A stretch of 7,526 nucleotides of DNA from positions 1 to 7,526 of the forward strand of contig CANJDA010000106.1 in the NCBI GenBank assembly GCA_947472705.1. Reading direction: 5' to 3'. Positions 1-4,735 of this stretch are shown here, in pieces. The position numbers were made by a program, and so were the translations under genes. The notes below the pieces were generated by a model. It had not been told where the DNA came from. It saw only the letters and a list, made by a program, of their open reading frames with translations, and ran no database searches. Numbering within the stretch: the stretch's first letter is position 1; every line of letters begins with the position of its first letter. This DNA comes from Flavobacteriaceae bacterium (lineage in GTDB: Bacteria > Bacteroidota > Bacteroidia > Flavobacteriales > Flavobacteriaceae).

Positions 1-459
1 GGAGATAGTAATGCGACTTTGCCTCCGTTTAACCTAGGCGAATTTGTGATGCAACAGATTAAAGATCATACGAAGAAAATTGCTTTAGCGTTGAGAACGG
101 TTGGATTGATCAATATACAGTTTGCGATTAAAGACGATATAGTTTACATCATTGAGGCCAATCCTAGGGCTTCGAGAACGGTGCCTTTTATTGCGAAAGC
201 TTATGGGGAGCCTTATGTGAATTATGCTACCAAAGTAATGCTGGGCGTTAATAAAGTAACCGATTTTACTTTTAACCCACAGTTGAAAGGCTATGCTATT
301 AAGCAACCGGTGTTTTCTTTTAGTAAATTTCCGAATGTGAATAAGGCGCTGGGTCCTGAGATGAAATCAACAGGGGAGAGTATCTTGTTTATTGATGATT
401 TGAAGGATGATCAGTTTTATGAATTATACTCAAGAAGGAAAATGTATTTGAGTAAGTAA
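1..459 (+). CDS. carB: Carbamoyl-phosphate synthase large subunit, C-terminal end (5' partial)
   Basis: The frame is open from the first base, so the gene begins upstream; 152 residues are visible. CarB makes carbamoyl phosphate from bicarbonate, ammonia (delivered by CarA from glutamine) and two ATP, feeding pyrimidine and arginine synthesis in the cytoplasm. The visible part is the end of the second ATP-grasp (carbamate kinase) half: it opens with GDSNATLPP (E. coli has a GDSACSLPP-like segment here), carries the metal/ATP-binding motif EANPRASRTVPF at about residues 52-63 of the visible part, and has LGPEMKSTGE at about 117-126. Only 26 residues follow STGE, whereas E. coli CarB continues for more than 100 residues as the MGS-like allosteric domain that binds UMP and ornithine. 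That domain is absent. From memory this short form (about 950 aa) is usual in flavobacteria, so I read it as a complete natural C-terminus and not a truncation. The stop is TAA at 457-459. Confidence 0.95.
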   Translation, partial: GDSNATLPPFNLGEFVMQQIKDHTKKIALALRTVGLINIQFAIKDDIVYIIEANPRASRTVPFIAKAYGEPYVNYATKVMLGVNKVTDFTFNPQLKGYAIKQPVFSFSKFPNVNKALGPEMKSTGESILFIDDLKDDQFYELYSRRKMYLSK

Positions 460-481
460 TTTTTAATTTTTTTTTTATGAA

Positions 482-510
482 TTGTTGAATCATTTAATTG
501 CCTATCATTG
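482..510 (+). promoter_or_regulatory. Candidate Bacteroidetes-type promoter for the YD-repeat lipoprotein
   Basis: TTG at 482-484, an 18-nt spacer, then TATCATTG at 503-510, one mismatch from the Bacteroidetes -7 consensus TAnnTTTG. Transcription would begin near 517, leaving a leader of about 20 nt before the ATG at 539. A run of ten T (467-476) lies just upstream. Called by pattern only. Confidence 0.45.
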
Positions 511-538
511 CACTTTAAAACTTAAAACAAAACAACAA

Positions 539-1309
539 ATGAAAAAAATAATTTGCCTGCTAGGGTTCTCAGCTTTGGTTTTTACTTCTTGTTCATCTGG
601 TGATTCATCATCTACTACAACAGAGAGTGATGTCTTGGTTACCAAAACTATTGAAACTTATGCCAACGATGGTTCAACAGTTACCACCAATTATTCATAT
701 AACGGAAAGAAGATGGTAAAAGCAACGGACTCAGACGGATATTATGAGAAGTATACATATACAGGTGACCTATTAACCAAAGTGGAGTATTTTAGCGATG
801 CTGATGAGCTTGAAGAGACTGAAACCTTTACCTATAATACTAGTGGAAAACTTGCCACTTATGTTAGATCAGAATGGATAGTTGACCAAGGAGTTAGGGA
901 AGAGTTTGTATATAATAGTAATGGTACGGTTTCTACCACCACTTATTCAGGAACTCCAACTTTACAAACGTTCCCACTAAATACTAGTGTAGTTTATTTT
1001 TCGGGAAGTGAAGTTAGCATGACTGAGCTTTATAATGGAAGTGCACTTGCATCAATGCATACTTATACTTATGACACTAAAAACAATCCGTTTAAGAATG
1101 TTACTGGTTTTGATAAGATTGCGGTTATTGAGGCAGAATCGGTAGGGCTTATACATAATATTTTGACTGATACTTATTCAGAATCTAGTAATACATTTAC
1201 TTATAATAATGTTTATACCTATAACTCTTTAAATTTTCCGTTAACGAATGCAGATACTGAAGGGACTGATGCCACTACAACCATTACGACACAGTATTTT
1301 TATAATTAA
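539..1309 (+). CDS. Lipoprotein with YD/RHS-like beta repeats, function unknown
   Basis: A 256-aa protein. I chose ATG 539 over an in-frame start at 482 because it places a lipoprotein signal at the very N-terminus: MKK, a hydrophobic stretch LLGFSALVF, then TSC with the lipidated cysteine at residue 18. A Ser/Thr-rich linker follows (residues 19-29). The body is built from about six degenerate repeats of the pattern [YF]xYN/TxxG/N followed by 10-15 polar residues: near 51 (NYSYNGKK), 72 (YTYTGDLL), 97 (FTYNTSGK), 123 (FVYNSNGT), 175 (TYTYDTKN) and 225 (VYTYNSLN). This resembles the YD-type repeats of RHS proteins and Bacteroidetes lipoproteins annotated as DUF4595-like or hypothetical. It should be anchored in the outer membrane as an extended beta structure; binding partner and role are not visible. 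It stands alone between carB and a terminator, so it is probably monocistronic. Confidence 0.85.
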   Translation: MKKIICLLGFSALVFTSCSSGDSSSTTTESDVLVTKTIETYANDGSTVTTNYSYNGKKMVKATDSDGYYEKYTYTGDLLTKVEYFSDADELEETETFTYNTSGKLATYVRSEWIVDQGVREEFVYNSNGTVSTTTYSGTPTLQTFPLNTSVVYFSGSEVSMTELYNGSALASMHTYTYDTKNNPFKNVTGFDKIAVIEAESVGLIHNILTDTYSESSNTFTYNNVYTYNSLNFPLTNADTEGTDATTTITTQYFYN

Positions 1310-1329
1310 TAGTAGTAAGAGCTATCAAC

Positions 1330-1361
1330 AAAAACGCCCAAGTTTAGACTTGGGCGTTTTT
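1330..1361. terminator. Bidirectional intrinsic terminator between convergent genes
   Basis: Perfect 14-bp inverted repeat: 1330-1343 (AAAAACGCCCAAGT) pairs with 1348-1361 (ACTTGGGCGTTTTT) around a TTAG loop. The GC-rich core CGCCCAAG is flanked by A5 on the left and T6 on the right, so it works as a stem plus U-tract on either strand. It lies 21 nt after the plus-strand lipoprotein stop and 25 nt after the stop of the minus-strand TMEM175-like gene, so it serves both. Confidence 0.92.
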
Positions 1362-1385
1362 TATTTAAATAAATCTTCTGATTAC

Positions 1386-1979
1386 TTACTTTTTTTTAGG
1401 TTTCACAATTTTTTCTTGAAAAGCAAATAAAGCATAACCTGCCGGGGCGATAGGAGTAAAAAAGGCTACTATGGCGACTAAAGTATATACTCCACAAGCA
1501 TACAGGGTTTCTTTTTTTAAATGACTAAGATCTTCTGTAATGTCGCTTTGGCATAAGTTGTTGGACGGATGCAGTGCATAATTGTAAATTCGGTAATTGA
1601 GCAATGTAGCCAATATATAATTAAGGTTATAGACCAATAGGGTAAAAGGCGAAGGTGCATTTTCGAAAACAAAAGCAGTTGAGAATGGAATAAAAGCAAT
1701 GGCTAGTAGCAAGCTTAAATTCATTCGGATAAACTTGGCATCGAAAGCCACTAGGTGTTTCATTAAATCGTGATGCTTGTACCAAAAAAAACCAATGAGG
1801 TAAAAACTCAATATTGTTCCTATAATGACTAGGAATTTTCCGGAAAAGATTTGCAACGATTCAATGAATGAGATATGTTCGGGCAAATGAGGCGGTTTGA
1901 TTTCGATAATCATTAACATAATAGCAATAGCAAACACAGCATCGCTAAACAATAGTACGCGTTCTAATTGAAACTTCAT
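1386..1979 (-). CDS. TMEM175/DUF1211-family potassium channel-like membrane protein
   Basis: A 197-aa integral membrane protein. The N-terminal segment carries the family signature RxxxFSD (R7, F11, S12, D13), inside ERVLLFSDAVFAIAIMLMII. In TMEM175 proteins this first helix lines the pore; counting from FSD, I18 would sit where human TMEM175 has the constriction residue Ile46 (inference from an ungapped alignment recalled from memory). Predicted helices are about 8-27, 48-66, 84-105, 112-132, 158-175 and a short one at 176-188, giving the six-helix single-repeat form that in bacteria assembles as a tetramer. A basic tail (KPKKK) ends the protein. Known bacterial members conduct K+ across the inner membrane; the physiological role is poorly defined. 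The start ATG lies 11 bp after the stop of the T9SS gene, so the two may be co-transcribed; no promoter is evident in the gap. The 3' end runs into the shared terminator. Confidence 0.88.
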   Translation of the reverse strand: MKFQLERVLLFSDAVFAIAIMLMIIEIKPPHLPEHISFIESLQIFSGKFLVIIGTILSFYLIGFFWYKHHDLMKHLVAFDAKFIRMNLSLLLAIAFIPFSTAFVFENAPSPFTLLVYNLNYILATLLNYRIYNYALHPSNNLCQSDITEDLSHLKKETLYACGVYTLVAIVAFFTPIAPAGYALFAFQEKIVKPKKK

Positions 1980-1990
1980 GCGAACAAATT

Positions 1991-3688
1991 TTAACTTTTA
2001 ATCAATTTGTAAGTAGCACTTCCTTGGTTTGTTTTGATGGAAACGAAATAGAAACCGCTTTGAAGGGAACTGATGTCGATAGGTTTTAAGCTTTCTATAG
2101 TATCCGCTTGTAACACTTTTCCGTTGAGGTCAATGATTTGGTAACTTGAATCTGTAGCTGTTGAAGACTCGATTACAAAATAATTGCCAGCTGGGTTTGG
2201 ATACAATTTAAAATTGTTTTTGATAAAATCGGTAGTACCCAAAAGACTCACTTGTGTGCTCACGGTATTAGTAACAATTGGTGCGTTAAAATCAAAATAA
2301 ATGTCTGATTTTGAACTCATAATATCGCCCACCACTACATTGCTTTTTGGTTTGATTCTGTATGCCATCCACCCATGACTGCCTGGTTCGTTTGCTGCTT
2401 CGTATGGCAGATTGATGTTTGAGAAAGTATAGGTAATTTGGTTTCCATTTTTAATTTGAACATTGGAAGTATGGCTTGAAGCTATAGGTTCAAAGGTATT
2501 CCAGTCGAGTTTTGGGTCTAAGGTTTCTTTGATTACTACTGTAGTAGCATCGGCAGTTCCTGTATTTTGGAAACGAGTTACATAGTTGAGATAATTAGGC
2601 ACTTGAGATGGATTGATGGTAGCGCCTTCGATAACGGTTTTGTCATTAGGGTCGAAAGAACTGCGTACGGTTTGATTCCAGCTCATGGTGTTGTTTTGAG
2701 GAACGTTATCTCCAGCTGTAGGGTTAGCCACTACGGTAAATGCCAATTGATCATTCACATTAACGGTTGGTGGGATAAGTACATTTAAAGACAAATCGAT
2801 GGAACGAATTTCAAATGGTAATAAGTTGGTGTAGTTCCAAGTAAAGGTTGAAGCAGTAGAGCTGCTTATTGACGGAGTGGCAGTTGAAAATGTTAGTTTT
2901 CCGTTGTCATAGGTCAATTGGATGCTTCCGTTTAGAGAAGTGCTACCGTCATTGCGATAAGTGATTCTATATGTTGCTACATTTCCAGGAATGGCTTGGT
3001 TGATGTTGAACATGTTTACATTCAAATCGGTATAGTTAGCGGCTGAGCTGATGCAGAAATTGGTATTGTTGTAATCAATTCCAGTTCCACTGCTGGTTAT
3101 ATCTATAGATAAAGGAGTAGAAGTAAAGTTAGCATTTAGGTTGCTCAAAGCCGAAGTATTGTAACTTCCTGTAGTTGGGATTAAGATATGATAGTCACCT
3201 GCATTATCGGTATAGGTACTATAGGTATACGTACCATCGGTAGTATTAACTCTTTTGTAAGGGAAATTTAAACCGGTGGTGCAATTGTTATTGTTGTTGA
3301 ATTTGACTTTACCTGAGATTTGATTGGGTAAATCACTGGTTAGAGGAGTAATTATATTGGCGTTATCGGGATTTGGACAGCCCGAGCAAGGTGAGGCATC
3401 ATAGAAATAGGATCCTTGGTCACAAGGACCATAGCCTATTATGTTAGAAGTGTTGTACACATAACCTAAAGTAGCCTCTGCCTGAGTGATATAGTGTATA
3501 CCAGTTGTAGAACCGGAGCCCCCCGTAAAGAAAGGATTTGCAATAATGGCATTGTTATCAAAAATTTCTCCATCAAAGCCTCCACTTGAGTAAACATCAT
3601 AGGTATAGTTTATAACATCTCCCACGTCTACGATGGAATTGTTATTGGCATCAACATAAGTGCCCTGTTGGGTACCATTGATATAATT
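1991..3688 (-). CDS. C-terminal part of the frameshifted T9SS protein (regulatory-like, DUF7619-type and sorting domains)
   Basis: This frame has a possible GTG start at 3625, giving 544 aa, but coherent sequence extends back to about 3688, so GTG is probably not a real start. In order, numbering from GTG: the beginning of an Ig-like repeat with acidic, possibly Ca-binding loops (VDANNNSIVDVGDV, just before and across GTG); a cysteine cluster CDQGSYFYDASPCSGC (68-83); a beta-sandwich like the carboxypeptidase regulatory domain starting NQISGKVKFNNNNNC (101-115); a CARDB/DUF11-like region with YRNDGSTS (223-230); and the DUF7619-type domain from SFDPNDK (323-329) through NYVTRFQNTGTADA (347-360), SHGWMAYRIKP (416-426) and DIYFDFNAPIVTN (441-453). 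The T9SS type A sorting domain follows from about 470 (FKLYPNPAG, IIDLNGKVL, SGFYFVSI) to the final KLIKS. In the family this tail directs outer-membrane export and surface attachment. Confidence 0.85.
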   Translation of the reverse strand, partial: NYINGTQQGTYVDANNNSIVDVGDVINYTYDVYSSGGFDGEIFDNNAIIANPFFTGGSGSTTGIHYITQAEATLGYVYNTSNIIGYGPCDQGSYFYDASPCSGCPNPDNANIITPLTSDLPNQISGKVKFNNNNNCTTGLNFPYKRVNTTDGTYTYSTYTDNAGDYHILIPTTGSYNTSALSNLNANFTSTPLSIDITSSGTGIDYNNTNFCISSAANYTDLNVNMFNINQAIPGNVATYRITYRNDGSTSLNGSIQLTYDNGKLTFSTATPSISSSTASTFTWNYTNLLPFEIRSIDLSLNVLIPPTVNVNDQLAFTVVANPTAGDNVPQNNTMSWNQTVRSSFDPNDKTVIEGATINPSQVPNYLNYVTRFQNTGTADATTVVIKETLDPKLDWNTFEPIASSHTSNVQIKNGNQITYTFSNINLPYEAANEPGSHGWMAYRIKPKSNVVVGDIMSSKSDIYFDFNAPIVTNTVSTQVSLLGTTDFIKNNFKLYPNPAGNYFVIESSTATDSSYQIIDLNGKVLQADTIESLKPIDISSLQSGFYFVSIKTNQGSATYKLIKS

Positions 3689-4119
3689 AAATAAACTGAA
3701 GTAGTTGTAGAATCGTTATAATAGGAACCAGGTAAACCATTGTTGTCATAACCATAAGGGTCAGAGGAAAAATCGCTTATTTGAGTATTGGTGGTTGAAG
3801 CTGTTGCAGTAACCAATACCTGACTTTGATCAAAACAGAATGTGCCATTTTTAAAACCAACTAAACCAGTAACTTCTTCACCAGGGGCTAAAGAAGCAAT
3901 AGTTGAAAAATTAAGCTGTATATCATTCGCTAAAACTATAATATCGGTTAAGACTTCATCTCCAGTATTTTTAATGCTAATATTATAAATTACCATACCT
4001 CCTGTATTAGTGGCATACATCATAATTCCTATAGCAGGATTGGTCGTGGTTTTTACTTTAGGGTTGGCAAAGCCAATAGAAAAAGTCAATAGTACAAGTA
4101 ATAGTAGTTTTTGTTTCAT
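3628..4119 (-). CDS. N-terminal part of the frameshifted T9SS protein (signal peptide and DUF7507-like domain)
   Basis: 163 aa as read. The N-terminus is a clear Sec signal peptide: MKQK, a hydrophobic core LLLLVLLTFSIGF, and a probable signal peptidase I site after FA (A18-N19). An Ig-like domain of the DUF7507/DUF11 kind follows: YNISIKNTGDEVLTDIIV (residues 45-62), then SLAPGEEVTGLVGFKNGTF (76-94) and VLVTATAST (101-109). The last 19 residues (from 145) lie past the frameshift and are probably not native. Alone this fragment would be exported to the periplasm without the T9SS sorting tail. It begins 52 bp after the DUF2721 gene. Confidence 0.8.
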   Translation of the reverse strand: MKQKLLLLVLLTFSIGFANPKVKTTTNPAIGIMMYATNTGGMVIYNISIKNTGDEVLTDIIVLANDIQLNFSTIASLAPGEEVTGLVGFKNGTFCFDQSQVLVTATASTTNTQISDFSSDPYGYDNNGLPGSYYNDSTTTSVYLIISMVPNRALMLMPITIPS

Positions 4120-4152
4120 AAGGTTTTTGTTTGGTAAGTGTTTGATAGAGAG

Positions 4153-4160
4153 TAAATATA
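4153..4160 (-). promoter_or_regulatory. Weak candidate -7 element upstream of the T9SS gene
   Basis: Read on the minus strand this is TATATTTA, one base from TAnnTTTG, placed about 33 nt upstream of the ATG at 4119. I see no TTG at the expected -33 distance, so the promoter call is weak; the gene could instead be read through from the DUF2721 gene. Confidence 0.3.
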
Positions 4161-4171
4161 GGGAAAGTAAA

Positions 4172-4585
4172 TTACTTTTTTGGTTTTTTTTCTTCTTCCT
4201 CTAATAAATCGCTAAGGTGAAAGCGTAGTGCGGTTACTGAAATACTAATTTCCCAGAAGGAGATTCCTAGTGATATCAGTAATGTTAATAAGCTTGCACC
4301 AAAAAGATAGATTCCCATAGTTTGTTGTTCTAGGAATAATGACAGCATGGCAAATACAGAAAGGAATAAACTCAATACCCCAAAGAGTTGCATGTAGCGA
4401 ATGAGTGAAAGGCGAAGGTTGAGGTTTTTGATTTGTAGCAAAATGCTTTTGGTATGAAACTCATCGTAGTGTTTTTTCAGGCTACGAACGATTTGGGCTA
4501 TGGTTAGAAAGCGGTTGGTGTAGGCCAAAAGTATTAATGATGTAGCTGAGAATAGGAGGGCTGGAGTTTCGATGTGGAGGGTCAT
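4172..4585 (-). CDS. DUF2721 family small membrane protein
   Basis: 137 aa. The sequence follows the DUF2721 pattern: an N-terminal PALLFSATSLILLAYTNRF helix (about 8-26), a cytosolic-looking basic linker with IVRSLKKHYDEF and the LRLSLIRYMQLFGVLSLFLSV segment (57-77) leading into helix two (66-86), then helix three (90-110) and a charged tail (LLEEEEKKPKK). Family members are inner-membrane proteins of unknown function, common in Bacteroidetes and Proteobacteria. The start ATG (4583-4585) has no Shine-Dalgarno sequence, and no TAnnTTTG element was found between it and the htpG terminator. The gene lies between a REP-like repeat upstream and the T9SS gene 52 bp downstream. Family assignment is by recognition of the hydrophobic pattern. 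Confidence 0.82.
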   Translation of the reverse strand: MTLHIETPALLFSATSLILLAYTNRFLTIAQIVRSLKKHYDEFHTKSILLQIKNLNLRLSLIRYMQLFGVLSLFLSVFAMLSLFLEQQTMGIYLFGASLLTLLISLGISFWEISISVTALRFHLSDLLEEEEKKPKK

Positions 4586-4586
4586 A

Positions 4587-4611
4587 ATTAGTTATGAGTT
4601 ATTAGTTATGA
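4587..4611. repeat. Direct repeat of ATTAGTTATGA next to the REP-like palindrome
   Basis: ATTAGTTATGA occurs at 4587-4597 and again at 4601-4611, separated by GTT. The copies lie in the leader of the DUF2721 gene, between its start codon and the palindrome at 4618-4637. They look like low-complexity sequence of the kind that often accompanies dispersed repeats in flavobacteria; no function is evident. Confidence 0.6.
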
Positions 4612-4617
4612 TTTACG

Positions 4618-4637
4618 CCCTTCGACTACGCTCAGGG
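4618..4637. repeat. REP-like short dispersed palindrome
   Basis: CCCTTCGACTACGCTCAGGG. Read on the minus strand it starts CCCTGAG and ends CGAAGGG, which pair as CCCT/AGGG, tandem G-A and A-G mismatches, then G-C, around a six-base loop (CGTAGT). Closely related sequences of the form CCCTTCGACnnnGCTCAGGG are, from memory, among the commonest short dispersed repeats in many bacterial genomes, Bacteroidetes included. It stands out as GC-rich in an AT-rich intergenic region. It lies between the htpG terminator and the DUF2721 start. Only one copy is in this window, so its repeat status is inferred from the known motif. Confidence 0.65.
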
Positions 4638-4674
4638 TGATGATGAACAGCTAAGGTCGGGAAATATGTTGAAT

Positions 4675-4704
4675 AAAAAAACCTGCAAGTGCAAACTTGC
4701 AGGT
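4675..4704 (-). terminator. Intrinsic terminator of htpG
   Basis: Perfect 10-bp stem: 4681-4690 (ACCTGCAAGT) pairs with 4695-4704 (ACTTGCAGGT), with a four-base loop (TTGC on the minus strand). On the minus strand it is followed at once by six T (4680-4675). The stem lies 31 nt past the htpG stop codon, so it ends the htpG transcript and separates it from the DUF2721 gene. Confidence 0.9.
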
Positions 4705-4735
4705 CTATTATCTCTTTGTCTATTGTCTCAAAGTC

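Larger units (their letters stand above)
1991..4119 (-). pseudogene. T9SS-secreted multidomain protein gene, split by a single-base frameshift
   Basis: One gene read in two frames. The N-terminal frame runs from ATG 4119 to TAG 3628-3630; the C-terminal frame is open from before 3688 to the stop at 1991. The N-terminal frame is plausible up to SVYL (residue 144, codon 3690-3688) and then turns into unrelated sequence (IISMVPNRALMLM). The other frame, re-read from base 3688, continues sensibly as NYINGTQQGTYVDANN and on into GDVINYTYDV. Adding one base near 3687-3690 restores a protein of about 709 aa: signal peptide, DUF7507/CARDB-like Ig domains, a carboxypeptidase-regulatory-like domain, a DUF7619-type 'SFDPNDK' domain and a T9SS type A sorting tail. 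The break is either a real inactivating deletion or an assembly error; the rest of the gene shows no other damage, so it is recent or artefactual. As it stands, no product could carry both the signal peptide and the sorting tail. Confidence 0.8.

Noticed and set aside
482..538. N-terminal extension of the YD-repeat lipoprotein from a start at 482
   Set aside because: The extension would bury the signal peptide 19 residues inside the protein and would overlap the candidate promoter.
3623..3630. Independent start of the second half at GTG 3625, coupled to the TAG at 3628
   Set aside because: Coherent family-like sequence in the same frame continues upstream of the GTG to about 3688, so the start would cut a domain; the closeness of stop and GTG looks accidental.
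3670..3700. Programmed -1 ribosomal frameshifting to join the two halves of the T9SS gene
   Set aside because: The overlap zone has no X-XXY-YYZ slippery heptamer in the needed frame and no clear downstream stem-loop; a simple indel explains the data better.
4164..4178. Short AT palindrome AAAGTAA/TTACTTT at the end of the DUF2721 gene as a terminator
   Set aside because: The stem is 7 AT-rich pairs with only one base between the arms, too weak and too tight to act as an intrinsic terminator.
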